A DNA stretch of 64,000 bases from Antedon mediterranea (GCF_964355755.1 NC_092671.1:5527001-5591000), one strand, 5' to 3'; positions 43,601 to 50,085 are shown, counted from the first letter of the stretch. Notes: generated by a model not told the origin, from the sequence alone. Made by a program: numbers and translations.

Positions 43601-44463
43601 CATGACGATGTCATATCACTACCATATGTGGCATATCACTTCCATATTTGGGCACATTTTTGTTACATAAAGTTTGATAGTGTAGTCAGAGCTTAAGACT
43701 TGTTACTAATATAATAAGAATGATTAAATCTTGTTCAAATAATAATTCACCATTCCATCAAGAAGCCACTGACAGGTCAGGGTAACAGTGCAATTTGGTG
43801 ACATTGACAATGAATCAGATATGAGTAATATGTGTTAATTTAATTTCAATTTTGACAAATCATTGAAAATATAAACTAAAGTGACTTACAGGGTTGCACT
43901 CTTTTAAAACAAATTGCTTCTGTCATCAAATACTCCCCCCAAATTTTTGAACGGACAAATCTTTTAGAAGAGATAAAAATCCAATTAAAGAAGGTATAAA
44001 CATGCTCTGGGTGAATTTATCGACCTTTGTACAGTTATCGACTGTTGTACAAATTAAAAAACTTTTTTTGTGTGCTGTTGTTCCTTTTTTACGCCAATTA
44101 TCACATATTATTTGCGAGAATCTCACCATTTTAATTTTTATCATAACAGGAAGTGCGAAAGCCTCTCCTAGTGGATACAACTTAGACGACGCAGAAGAAG
44201 ACTGTGCGGAAAAAGCAAAGATGGAACGTGTTTACATAGTGATGGTTGCCATGGGATCAGCGATAGCTGGGGCTGTTGTCTGCTTAACTGTTCTATCATC
44301 ATATAACAAACACAAGACGAGTTCATTAGATAGTGAGCTCGAAGACACGTCCGAGTCATTTGTTACCGAGTTTGACCTCGACGGGTACTCGGATAAAAAA
44401 TCAACGGACAGTGATGTGTCTTCTGGTGCTAAATCAAAAGTATGCTGCTCGCCGAAGCGTTGA
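13508..44463 (+). CDS. SEMA5: Class 5 semaphorin (Sema-PSI-6xTSR-TM), 24 exons, 5' end missing
   Basis: Twenty-four exons with matching phases and GT-AG borders join into 937 residues plus a partial first codon. Residues 1-450 form the Sema beta-propeller, with family signatures such as EPNFVSSYEIG, YFFFRES, YSRVARICK, DLWTTFTKARINCS and IYGVFTTN. Residues ~446-495 form a PSI domain (DPYCGWD). Residues ~503-833 hold six thrombospondin type 1 repeats, ~861-885 a single transmembrane helix, and ~886-937 a short Ser/Asp-rich tail. TSRs after a Sema-PSI unit are diagnostic of class 5 semaphorins, which are transmembrane guidance molecules that signal through plexins and bind glycosaminoglycans. 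Vertebrate SEMA5A and SEMA5B have seven TSRs and ~1,070-1,100 residues (from memory). This gene lacks one TSR and about 40 N-terminal residues, including the signal peptide, whose exon I could not find upstream. Family call is near certain. 5A versus 5B cannot be separated, because invertebrates usually have one gene. Confidence 0.95.
13775..13807. repeat. 33-bp perfect palindrome, intron 1
   Basis: CTTTACAGGTTAATAT, one central A, then its exact reverse complement. It lies 170 nt after SEMA5 exon 1. Confidence 0.8.
17962..18007 (+). CDS. SEMA5: SEMA5 exon 2 (Sema domain)
   Basis: A 46-nt exon with acceptor TTTTTTTTCAG and donor GTAAGT, phase 2 to 0. It reads DSLLQLNASDLSDIH, continuing the VGAK motif of the previous exon, as in semaphorin strand 1 to 2. 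Confidence 0.88.
21077..21139 (+). CDS. SEMA5: SEMA5 exon 3 (Sema domain)
   Basis: A 63-nt exon, phase 0 to 0, acceptor TTTTATTCCAG, donor GTAAGT. It reads WSVDRSTKDVCRSKGEST, the semaphorin segment with a conserved Cys before KGKS. Confidence 0.92.
21335..22012. mobile_element. Longer family B-like element, intron 3
   Basis: Left end TAGAACCCCTATTAAGGGAA and right end TCCCTGAATAGGGGTTGGCT are inverted versions of each other, ~675 bp apart. The interior includes a GC-rich TATAGCGCACGCGCGCG stretch at 21717-21736. It could be one element or two nested ones. Confidence 0.45.
22282..22380 (+). CDS. SEMA5: SEMA5 exon 4 (Sema domain)
   Basis: A 99-nt exon, phase 0 to 0, with acceptor TTCTGGTTCAG and donor GTGAGT. 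It reads ENCGNFIRVLLIQGTSVFVC then GTYAFAPRC, the hallmark NYIRVLL...CGTNAF..C block of Sema domains with its paired cysteines. Confidence 0.95.
23039..23252 (+). CDS. SEMA5: SEMA5 exon 5 (Sema domain)
   Basis: A 214-nt exon, phase 0 to 1, donor GTGAGT. It contains GVAKCPYNPQHNNTA, DGDLYTGTVSDFKARDP, IFRSMG and VEYNSKWLS, which align in order with the class 5 semaphorin block CPYSPQHNSTA to YNSKWLNEP. Confidence 0.96.
24190..24314. mobile_element. MITE family A copy (TIR CTGTCTACACTATCAAAC), intron 5
   Basis: Hairpin element beginning TTGTCTACACTATCAAACTA with two tandem CCCAAATATGGTAGTGATAT units and ending GATAGTGTGAAGAGAGCTTTA. Diverged right end. Confidence 0.75.
26334..26422 (+). CDS. 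SEMA5: SEMA5 exon 6 (Sema domain)
   Basis: An 89-nt exon, phase 1 to 0, acceptor TTTATTTCAG, donor GTCAGT. It reads PNFVSSYEIGPFIYFFFRES and then DSSCGK, the most conserved Sema stretch. Confidence 0.97.
28290..28322 (+). CDS. SEMA5: SEMA5 exon 7 (33-nt small exon, Sema domain)
   Basis: A 33-nt exon, phase 0 to 0, acceptor TTCTTGTTACAG, donor GTAATG. It encodes SVYSRVARICK, the universally conserved semaphorin motif. Small exons at this place are usual for the family. Confidence 0.96.
28672..28780 (+). CDS. SEMA5: SEMA5 exon 8 (Sema domain)
   Basis: A 109-nt exon, phase 0 to 1, acceptor ATAATTTTAG, donor GTAAGT. It reads NDVGGEYILDDLWTTFTKAR then INCSLPDSFPFYFNDL. This matches the semaphorin W-TTF-KARLNCS block, with a potential N-glycosylation site at NCS. 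Confidence 0.96.
28790..28871. mobile_element. Family B fragment, intron 8
   Basis: Contains CCCCTATTAAGGAGACATTT and GAAAATGTCTTCTTTAATAG, matching the family B inner palindrome without clear outer ends. Confidence 0.45.
28988..29114. mobile_element. MITE family A copy, intron 8
   Basis: Starts AAGCTCTGTCTACACTATCA and ends with its reverse complement TGATAGTGTAGACAGAGCTT. Internal CAAATATGGTAGTGATATG repeated twice. Confidence 0.8.
31869..31926 (+). CDS. SEMA5: SEMA5 exon 9 (Sema domain)
   Basis: A 58-nt exon, phase 1 to 2, acceptor TTGTCTCAACAG, donor GTACAT. It encodes STHYIPEKGVIYGVFTTN, the conserved LIYGVFTTN strand. Confidence 0.93.
32163..32298 (+). CDS. SEMA5: SEMA5 exon 10 (Sema domain)
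   Basis: A 136-nt exon, phase 2 to 0, acceptor ATTTTTTTATAG, donor GTAAGT. It includes SISGSAICRYHLSDLEDAF and KPNF, matching the class 5 SIAASAVC..NLS.I..AF segment. Confidence 0.93.
32450..32676 (+). repeat. 116-bp tandem duplication, two near-identical units, intron 10
   Basis: The segment from GGGCCAGTAGCCTACATTTT to AAGTATTTGCTC occurs twice at a spacing of 116 bp, with only a few differences between the copies (for example TTACAAG versus TTATAAG). Confidence 0.9.
33726..33804 (-). mobile_element. tRNA-like SINE head, intron 10
   Basis: On the minus strand GTAGCTTTGTGG (A box-like) is followed ~35 nt later by AGGTTTCAATCCTG (B box-like). No full tRNA is apparent, so a SINE or tRNA pseudogene is likely. 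Confidence 0.45.
33889..34037 (+). CDS. SEMA5: SEMA5 exon 11 (Sema domain)
   Basis: A 149-nt exon, phase 0 to 2, acceptor TTTATTTCAG, donor GTTGGT (weak beyond GT). It contains the Cys after PNF and KYQLMEKAVQPTEKRPLFIE, matching FILM.EVVQP....PSFME in class 5. Confidence 0.92.
34200..34410 (+). mobile_element. Possible tRNA-like SINE remnant, intron 11
   Basis: GTTAATAGCTTGGTGAATT (A box-like) and TCTTGGGTGCAAATCTTGTC (B box-like) in a patch of higher GC than the surrounding intron. Degenerate. Confidence 0.25.
34560..34630 (+). CDS. SEMA5: SEMA5 exon 12 (Sema domain)
   Basis: A 71-nt exon, phase 2 to 1, acceptor TTTTTCTTGTAG, donor GTATGG. It encodes LTQIAVDVVKTKNSSYNVMF then IGS, the Sema H.AVDVV...Y.V.FIGT strand pair. 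Confidence 0.93.
34732..34811 (+). CDS. SEMA5: SEMA5 exon 13 (Sema domain)
   Basis: An 80-nt exon, phase 1 to 0, acceptor TCTATTTCTAG, donor GTAAGT. It reads EEGKILKLLKLPGNDVSCVV then EKFDALP, matching G.I.K...L......CL.EE.E.FP. Confidence 0.88.
34867..35004. mobile_element. MITE family A copy, intron 13
   Basis: Inverted ends around CTACACTATCAAACTTTATG and GTTTGATAGTGTAAACAAAG, with the shared ATGACATCATATCACTACCA core. Confidence 0.75.
35114..35161 (+). CDS. SEMA5: SEMA5 exon 14 (Sema domain)
   Basis: A 48-nt exon, phase 0 to 0, acceptor TTTGCTTTCAG, donor GTATGG. It encodes AGNNEAIKILRISKKK, matching the EPIRSLQILH-type blade of the propeller. Confidence 0.87.
35988..36064 (+). CDS. SEMA5: SEMA5 exon 15 (last Sema blade, start of PSI)
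   Basis: A 77-nt exon, phase 0 to 2, acceptor TTTTTTTTTAG, donor GTATTT. It encodes GVLFVGTNSQIIQVPVHRC, the final Sema strand with the first Cys leading into the PSI domain. Confidence 0.92.
36240..36314 (+). CDS. SEMA5: SEMA5 exon 16 (PSI domain core)
   Basis: A 75-nt exon, phase 2 to 2, acceptor ATATTTTTCAG, donor GTACAA. It encodes DCIDAKDPYCGWDRKKGMC, the plexin-semaphorin-integrin cysteine pattern with the canonical DPYCGWD. Confidence 0.97.
36717..37038 (-). mobile_element. tRNA-derived SINE (full, minus strand) inside a MITE
   Basis: On the minus strand it begins GGGCGTGTGGCGCAGTG (pol III A box TGGCGCAGTGT), has a perfect B box GGTTCGAATCC, then a ~230-bp body and the tail GGGCGCTATATAAATGTGG followed by TATTATTATT. 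Another, headless copy of the same body lies at 46078-46257. The tail resembles that of widespread invertebrate SINEs. Confidence 0.8.
37066..37180 (+). mobile_element. Short LINE/SINE 3'-end-like insert
   Basis: Non-MITE sequence within the same MITE copy, ending GGCTAAATAAAGAATGAATG. AATAAA followed by (GAAT)n is typical of CR1/L2-type 3' ends. No reverse transcriptase sequence is present. Confidence 0.45.
37435..37496 (+). CDS. SEMA5: SEMA5 exon 17 (PSI end and linker)
   Basis: A 62-nt exon, phase 2 to 1, donor GTAAGT. It encodes SFSLSRWLQVIDSCP and the linker to the first TSR. A second AG six bases downstream (exon start 37441) keeps the frame and would drop only Phe-Ser. Confidence 0.88.
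38237..38395 (+). CDS. SEMA5: SEMA5 exon 18 (TSR 1)
   Basis: A 159-nt exon, phase 1 to 1, acceptor TTTTGTAACAG, donor GTGAGT. It begins VDGGYGPWLPWVPC, with CFCRKRECDSPKPQNGG and then GCGG...ANCS. This is the atypical first TSR of class 5 semaphorins, which lacks CSxTC and has the C-C-R-R-CDSP arrangement. WLPW is a potential C-mannosylation site. Confidence 0.95.
39328..39475. mobile_element. MITE family C copy (TIR AAAGGCCAATTTACACAGAC), intron 18
   Basis: Left AAAGGCCAATTTACACAGAC and right GTCTGTGTAAACTGGCCTTA are inverted. The internal TGTATCTATCCTGAGC is shared with the copy at 53141. Confidence 0.75.
39629..39775 (+). CDS. SEMA5: SEMA5 exon 19 (TSR 2)
   Basis: A 147-nt exon, phase 1 to 1, acceptor TCCCGTAG, donor GTGAGT. 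It reads HWEEWSSWGNCSSDCGIGLQ, then KRTRKC and ESRECNLAPC: a complete six-Cys TSR with the WxxWSxW layers and CSSDCG. The short middle (KCIGSEIC) resembles the third TSR of vertebrate class 5. CGIGLQ resembles the second. Confidence 0.95.
39974..40165 (+). CDS. SEMA5: SEMA5 exon 20 (degenerate TSR 3)
   Basis: A 192-nt exon, phase 1 to 1, acceptor AATAACAG, donor GTGAGT. It reads YHWTPWTIKNLTTDGYVLHR then SRVACRANVES and TQECSFNDASSC. The WTPW start with no CSxxC, a long basic CRA segment and a terminal EC...C match the divergent TPWTPW repeat of vertebrate SEMA5 (fourth in that order). This supports orthology rather than a generic TSR protein. Confidence 0.92.
40195..40625 (+). repeat. GTG/GAT-rich imperfect minisatellite, intron 20
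   Basis: Long strand-asymmetric stretch of GGTGGTGG, GTGATGGT and GTTGTGGTG words, with a pure (GGT)n run at about 40421-40441. It follows SEMA5 exon 20 directly. Confidence 0.75.
40727..40885 (+). CDS. SEMA5: SEMA5 exon 21 (TSR 4)
   Basis: A 159-nt exon, phase 1 to 1, acceptor AATTCCAAAG (weak tract), donor GTAACA. It reads GGYTNWSPWLPCTKTCDWGV then QMRYRSC and CKIAECP: a full TSR with CTKTC and the R-R layer residues. Confidence 0.93.
41719..41889 (+). CDS. SEMA5: SEMA5 exon 22 (TSR 5)
   Basis: A 171-nt exon, phase 1 to 1, acceptor TACTTAACAG, donor GTACGA. It reads GQWNCWTAWSECSATCGPGV, then HRYRTCTNPPPAFKG and LKECP. The extra Cys in WNCW matches the WSCW of vertebrate SEMA5 TSR 6. Confidence 0.96.
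42832..42999 (+). CDS. SEMA5: SEMA5 exon 23 (TSR 6, divergent last repeat)
   Basis: A 168-nt exon, phase 1 to 1, acceptor CTATCATTTAG, donor GTACGA. It reads NGWKNWGDWSNC, RARRCDFLFP and CSGCGKEVEFC. The reduced pattern (no CSxTC, then a hydrophobic LFP) matches the last TSR of vertebrate class 5 (WSEWSDWSEC...ILLFP). Confidence 0.93.
43311..43432. mobile_element. MITE family B copy (TIR AGTAGAACCCCTATTTAAGG), intron 23
   Basis: Inverted ends AGTAGAACCCC and GGGTTCTACTA with the internal palindromic word GTCCCCTTAATAGGCG. The unit TCTCCTTAATAGGCGTG is repeated in tandem. Confidence 0.7.
43538..43695. mobile_element. MITE family A copy, intron 23
   Basis: Ends CCCTGTCTACACTATCAAAC and GTTTGATAGTGTAGTCAGAG, with the internal ATGTCATATCACTACCATAT core. 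Confidence 0.78.
44150..44463 (+). CDS. SEMA5: SEMA5 exon 24 (transmembrane segment, cytoplasmic tail, stop)
   Basis: The terminal exon enters in phase 1 after acceptor TTTATCATAACAG and ends at TGA 44461-44463. It encodes 103 residues: a juxtamembrane acidic stretch with one Cys (EEDCAEK), a ~25-residue helix (VYIVMVAMGSAIAGAVV then CLTVLSSY) containing small-xxx-small spacing, and a ~52-residue tail rich in Ser, Asp and Glu ending VCCSPKR. The tail is shorter than in vertebrate SEMA5A, and I recognise no PDZ-binding terminus. Confidence 0.94.
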
Positions 44464-44469
44464 AATAAA
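44464..44469 (+). terminator. AATAAA immediately after the SEMA5 stop (possible poly(A) signal)
   Basis: The TGA stop runs directly into AATAAA. A second AATAAA lies at 44545-44550. Either could end the transcript. The second leaves a more usual 3' UTR length. Confidence 0.35.
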
Positions 44470-44544
44470 ATATTAAATTTAATGTATTGAGGCAAATTAA
44501 AATAGACAAATCGAGGAGTTATTGCTCCTTGGTACGAGTAACAA

Positions 44545-44550
44545 AATAAA
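44545..44550 (+). terminator. Candidate SEMA5 poly(A) signal
   Basis: AATAAA 82 nt after the stop codon, followed by T- and GT-containing sequence. Chance occurrences are common in such AT-rich DNA. Confidence 0.4.
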
Positions 44551-46077
44551 TTGTATAAATGTAATAATTGTTATATAATGTATGATCATTTTAATAGACC
44601 TATATATAATTAGTATTATAATTTTTTTACATATTTTAACTTTGAAGTTTGTTATTTTTTGTACATTTTAAGTATTTGTTTGTTTGTTATATGGACAGAG
44701 AATATCTACAAATAGTATTAATATCCTAAATATGGATTTGAAGGGACATAATTATATAAGTAATTATAGCATCATTTTTTAAATAATAAGTGAAAACATA
44801 ATTTTATCAGCTCAAAGTACTATAGGATAAATTTATGTATTCAAAATGTTTGAAGAATTAAACGTCAGTAACTTTCTTCATAATTTATTGGTCTATAGGT
44901 GGCGCTATCCTTGCTTGAGTTATCACAACTTGTTGTCCCTCTATTGGTGAATTTAGTATAGCACTAAAGGCCAAATTGTTTGATAATGGTGGATATGCTG
45001 GTTGCTGAATTTATTTCTAAAATGAAATGTATTTAAATCATGGATTTATAGGTCCATGTTTAAATCGTATCTTGTATTTAAACGTTTGAATAACTGTACC
45101 AGCTTATAATAGAAAAAAGTGTAAAAGTTTAATATTTATAATATATTAATATCGCTTTTTACTGTAAATTGATTATAAATTATGCTTAAATGTAAAGGAA
45201 TATTCACTTTTCCATTGATTAAAATATTTCAATGTAATGATGTAATTTGCATAATATAATAATTAAGTATTAATTTATTACCGTATCATGATTGTTATTA
45301 CAAAGTGTAAAAACTAGAAAGATAATTAAACAACATTTTAATGTTAAAACATTCGTATAAAGATGAGTATAAGGTTTTGACTAGACAAATAATGTTTAAT
45401 TTGAAATAATAACATGAAATGAAATAACACTTATATATCATAAATGTAACGCTACGTCGACTAATTTAGGTTCTTTATTTTTGGTTACATTTGTCTGATT
45501 AATTTAACTATTTAATTGGTTTTGGTTTGATTAAATTTAATTTTTATACGTCGAAAAGTAGTATATGAAAAAAAATAAACATTCCTGTAAAGAAAATGAA
45601 ATTACAGATATTTAAACCTATAAAATCGTTGTTTTTCACCGACAATAGTTACACACTATAGAGATTTTCGCGCGCACATGTCGAGTATTTTACAGTCCTG
45701 TATATGAACCGGTGTCTAAGCATTCTGACCCCAGAGGCAAGCTGATTCACACTCCAAAAGTAAAATGTATATTGGATGGGACCATGTCATGTGACAGATG
45801 ACGTTGACGGTATGCAATGGAGGAGAATTCCGTAATTATTAAATTATAATTTGTAAAAGCTGAGGAAAGTTTTAAAACATTCTATTTCTGTCAATGAATA
45901 GTGTTATTTATTATCTTGCATGCATTGATTTTAAGCTTAGACTGAAAATGATATGAAATCAATTGTTACTGAAGGCAAGGTCTATGTTATATGGTATAAA
46001 ATTATATACAAATAAATAGACATATCGTTATTGTACGTAGGTTGTACTCACATATTTAAACGTTAATACTTAATAAT
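44551..46077. other. Intergenic AT-rich sequence
   Basis: SEMA5 3' flank. No further feature recognised. Confidence 0.6.
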
Positions 46078-46257
46078 AATATAATATCATGGATTTATAT
46101 AGCGCCTAATGTTGTGAAACCTCTAAGCACTGAACATTATTACCCCAGTCTTTCTGTCCTGATCGAACACGTATGGAAACACACTCCCATAATGCAGCTA
46201 GTAATCAGCGCAAAGTTTTGTCTTGATTTAACCGGCCACACACACCCTTACATACTT
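46078..46257 (-). mobile_element. SINE fragment without tRNA head
   Basis: ATTTATATAGCGCCTAA, ATTATTACCCCAGT, ACACGTATGGAAACACACTC and CATAATGCAGCTAGTAATCA match the 3' two-thirds of the SINE in SEMA5 intron 16. The A/B-box part is absent. Confidence 0.7.
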
Positions 46258-46326
46258 ATAACTTTATTGTTATTTATACACTAATTTATTAATTATTCAA
46301 ATATTGGAATTTTATTTTTATTGCAG

Positions 46327-46406
46327 CTTCGGCTACTTGATACAATATAAAGGCATGTACAACAGTTGATGTACGTGGAACTTATGGGGGCTATTTTAAA
46401 GATTGG
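46327..46406 (+). other. Possible noncoding or alternative terminal exon downstream of SEMA5
   Basis: A good acceptor (TTTTATTTTTATTGCAG) and donor (TTG|GTACGT) bracket ~80 nt with stops in all three frames. It could be an exon of a noncoding transcript, an alternative SEMA5 3' exon, or chance. Confidence 0.15.
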
Positions 46407-46774
46407 TACGTATGCATTTATTAACAAATTGTTGAGTTGCGCTTGGATTGCGTAGTGTTCAGTTTATTTGATATTATTGTGTTTTTTTCTGGTTTGTTGA
46501 CATGTTTTCGAAATAGTTTTTAGTTCAATTTTCCGTTTATTGGCTTATTGTGCACGGAAGCAATGGCCCATCAATATGTTGCCATATTAGTGCAGATAAA
46601 ATGAATCACTTGTGATTTATTATAAAGAAATTATGTTGTGTATTCCAGGGTCGATGTAGGTGGAAGCAGCTTGTAGCTTTCTCCAGTAATTAGTTCATTC
46701 ATCTAGTTCGTTGTGTCTATTTTATTCCGAAACATACCGGAAATGATCGATAATCGCTTTAGTAAAATAAAGGT

Positions 46775-47145
46775 TATTTCACACTAAGGAGCAAGCAAGC
46801 GAATTGACCAATCAAAAGCGATGGATTATTCGAAGTGTTGATTTTGATTAGTCAATTCGCTTTCGTTGCGGTTTTCGTCCTTGCTCTAAAGCTTGGTTTC
46901 TAGGACGTAACGCAACGCAACGTGATTTGACCAATCAGAAACGATAGATACCGTAACAGTCGCTTGTGATTGGTCAAATCACCTACGATTGCGCTTACAT
47001 ACGTGCATTTCGTTTTCAGTTGGGAATCAAGCGTAAGAGGACGCATATGAAACATAAGCACATCACTTCAAATTATTTGACCAATCACTAATGATGGATT
47101 ATTCGGACTGTCGATTGTCATTGGTCAAGCGCGGCAGCATGTTTT
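46775..47145. mobile_element. Cluster of MITE family E (CCAAT-box) copies, diverged
   Basis: Three adjacent hairpin-like units with repeated TTGACCAATCA and TGATTGGTCAAA words in inverted pairs around GATGGATTATTCG, and remnants of the GACGTAACGCAACGCAAC end. Confidence 0.65.
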
Positions 47146-48570
47146 CTTTTCTTTCATATGAGCCCGTAGAATGTTAGACATTTGCACAAATTATAATAGA
47201 CTGGGAATTACCGTAAGACTACGTAAACGCTATCCAAATAATAAAACGTGCCGGTGTCGAAAATACCGTAGTGGTATAGGCACTCTCGAAAACTCAATAT
47301 ATTTCATAAGATTTGACCATTCAAGTTAGTATCTCTTTTACGGTAACATCGTCAACTCGATTTCCGAATAACCCAATTTGCAATACGGAATTGTTTTTCT
47401 CTCTTTGACAACAATAACAGGAGATAAAAATATAATTATCGGCAGCCTGAGCAACATCCGACAATAACAACATGAACAACATCAAGTAACACACCATGTA
47501 TATATTGATTACTTTATAATATGACGTTAATTCGCGTCATTCTGTGTTGTTTCTTCGTGTCGTAAGCCCATCGCCCTTCCCTTCTTTACCCCCAGGGTAC
47601 AGTTTCTGTCAACGCAAGTTGTTGGAGCTATGTATGTATACCGCTAAGACGTCACGGTAAATGATGACGTCATAGCGGCATATGTAAGCATGTTGACAAT
47701 TTCATTACGAGGTTGGGAAAACAGCTTGAAGGCAAGAGACACACGAACACATGTTTTATTTAGACGAAAAAGACGAATTAGTGTCAACATAGTAAATCAA
47801 AATTAATAAGAAAATAAAATTGAATGAAAAGAAGATCCGATTTCCGTTTTTCTACAGCTAAGATGTCAATGTTCGATGCTGATTTTCGGCACTATCGAAT
47901 ACGAAGGTTTTCATTATCTTAACAGGTGTATGTGATTCCAAGAATTAACAGTCTATAATTTCCCCTAGCATTTGTCAACTTTCGCGCTTTATGAACAATT
48001 TCTAGAAATTCACGTTTTTTTTCGTCTTGATTTTTGTACATTAAAGATGTTTTGTCCTCTGAAAAAAACAGGTTTTGTATTTTTGTTGTTGAATATACTG
48101 TAGCCTACTGTGGTTTTTTGGGGACAATGTATTTTTAACCAAATATTTTATATGAAACCATATCTGTAACTGAGCTGTACATAAATGTAGAAAACTTTAC
48201 TGTTGATACACGTTCTGTATTACGTATTTATAGGTCTTAATTTGTTTATACTAATGGTTTTATTTATAGGAATAAGTACAAGATAACAATACGAATCTTA
48301 TGAAATGGGCAAAAAAAAAACCTGGCTAAGCATGGGGCAAGAGGACAAAAATAACTATAAAAGCAAATTTATTTCTATTGTAGAATGTGTCTTTATTTAT
48401 ACATCTCTTTGTAGTTGTATATACTTTTTAAAACGTAAAAAGCCTTCAATTGCCTCATAAACATTTATTACGATCTTAACAATAGAATAATAGTTACGCT
48501 TTGTATAGAATTAACGTACATTTTTGTATGTTCGCGTGTTACTAACACTGTTAGATTATTTCTTAACACT
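47146..48570. other. Intergenic sequence
   Basis: Contains a CGCTAAGACGTCACGGTAAA patch near 47642 but no gene or clear element. Confidence 0.5.
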
Positions 48571-48724
48571 TAAGCTTGGTTCTCACTAGGACGCAACGCA
48601 AGGACATAGACGCAATTGACCAATGACAAGCAACAGTTCCAATAATTCATCGCTTGTAATTTGTCAAATCCCTTACGTTGCGTTACGTGGGTGTGTTGCG
48701 TCTCAAATGGGAACCACGCATTAA
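48571..48724. mobile_element. MITE family E copy (TIR AAGCTTGGTTCTCACTAGG)
   Basis: Left end AAGCTTGGTTCTCACTAGGA then CGCAACGCAAGG, right end TGTTGCGTCTCAAATGGGAA then CCACGC. Internal TTGACCAATGACAAG faces TTGTAATTTGTCAAAT. Confidence 0.75.
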
Positions 48725-48960
48725 GCAATAATTATACCAGGGAAGAGTAAAATACCATTAGATTAAAGTTAATTATTTATGTTCAAATTGTCTATACTGT
48801 ATTCTGTAGGTTTTACTACTGTTATATTATTATCTGAAGGAATTATGCATATAGGAAATTGCACGGTGTATCGCAAACTTTACAAGCTTATGTTAAGAAT
48901 TGCTCTCATATTAACCTTAGCGTAATTAACAAGGTTTGAACCACACTAGCCTAGTAATTC

Positions 48961-49196
48961 AGCCGATTCTCGGTACTGTATCTATTTCCGAAGTATCATA
49001 GGAATATTTGGTAATACAACATCACATGTGTTTTTCACATGTATCTACAACATCACATGTGTTTCACATGTATCTATGGAAGCTAATCCTTAACCTAACC
49101 TTACATGATACAGGTACCACATGTGATGCTGTATTACCAAATATTCCTATACTTCGGAAATAGATAGTATGTGGAGATACAGGACTGGGAATCGGG
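48961..49196. mobile_element. MITE family D copy (TIR GATTCTCGGTACTGTATCTA)
   Basis: Left arm ATTTCCGAAGTATCATAGGA then ATATTTGGTAATACA, and right arm TGTATTACCAAATATTCCTA then CTTCGGAAATAG. A CATGTG-containing unit is tandemly duplicated in the loop. Confidence 0.75.
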
Positions 49197-49197
49197 T

Positions 49198-49750
49198 AAT
49201 TGTATTTATGATTTTGATATACTGTACTACAAATGTGTTTGCAATCAGTTAGAAACTTTTTTTTTATTCATTCGCCAACATTTGAATTACGGTTAAATAA
49301 ACGAAATTACGTAACTTAGTTACCATAATCCTTACTTTTACTAACAATAAACATCACTTAAGCTTGTTTAAACTGTCTTAAAATAGAATTGAGTTCTTTC
49401 TTTAGCGATTGTTGATTAAAGAAAGATTCTCTCATAAGTATTAAATCGATTGTTGAATTCAGCATAAAAACAATGATGGACTTAAATGTCAAGGATGATC
49501 ATAGCGGTAAACACAACTTGCGTTATATAACATCGTTGGGGTAAAAACGCACACACCCGGCCCCAAACGGGACCGAATGTGGTAAAAGTACAACAAACAC
49601 ACTTGTTGTCTGAGGGAAAAGTGATATTAGTTCACTCTTCACTGGTTGTCTTTATAATAAATAATCTACTAAACAGATTTACATACTTTTAGGCCTAAAT
49701 AGCCTTGACTGTGCGTCGTGACCTCTTTATCGATTAATAACCTCTGTATA
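49198..49750. other. Intergenic sequence
   Basis: Nothing recognised. Confidence 0.55.
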
Positions 49751-49902
49751 AAGCGTGGTTCCCACTAGAGACGCAACGCAATGACGTACTCGTAGGGTAA
49801 GCGCGTTTACCAATGACAAGCCACTGTTCGAATAATCCATCGTTTGTGATTGGTCAAATCACTTACGCTGCGTCCTTGCGTCGCTAGTGGGAACCAAGCT
49901 TA
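49751..49902. mobile_element. MITE family E copy, first of a tandem pair
   Basis: AAGCGTGGTTCCCACTAGAG at the left and CTAGTGGGAACCAAGCTT at the right. Inverted CCAAT boxes ACCAATGACAAGC and TGTGATTGGTCAAATC. Confidence 0.8.
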
Positions 49903-50085
49903 AAGCGTGGTTCCCACTAGCGACGCAACGCAAAGACGTAACGCAACGCAAGTGAATTGACCAATCACAACCGGTGGCTTATTCGCTTGTGATTGCTAAC
50001 TGTCTATAACTTCGCTTGTCATTGGTTAAAACGCTTGCGTTTGCGTTTACGTCCTTGCGTTACGTTCTAGTGGGAACCAAGCTTT
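49903..50085. mobile_element. MITE family E copy, second of a tandem pair
   Basis: AAGCGTGGTTCCCACTAGCG at the left and CTAGTGGGAACCAAGCTTTA at the right, abutting the previous copy. Contains TTGACCAATCACAA and GTCATTGGTTAAAAC. Confidence 0.8.

Larger units (their letters stand above)
13605..44149 (+). other. SEMA5 introns (23), noncoding, transposon-bearing
   Basis: Introns run from 236 nt (31927-32162) and 198 nt (39776-39973) to 4.36 kb (13605-17961). They hold MITEs, SINEs, simple repeats and a 116-bp tandem duplication, listed separately. I saw no exon encoding the missing TSR in the 1.2-kb intron 38396-39628 and no other coding segment. Remaining intronic sequence is plain AT-rich DNA. 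Confidence 0.8.

Noticed and set aside
44002-44149. Upstream extension of the last SEMA5 exon's open frame
   Set aside because: A clear acceptor (ATCATAACAG) at 44149 with matching phase shows that the upstream part is intron.
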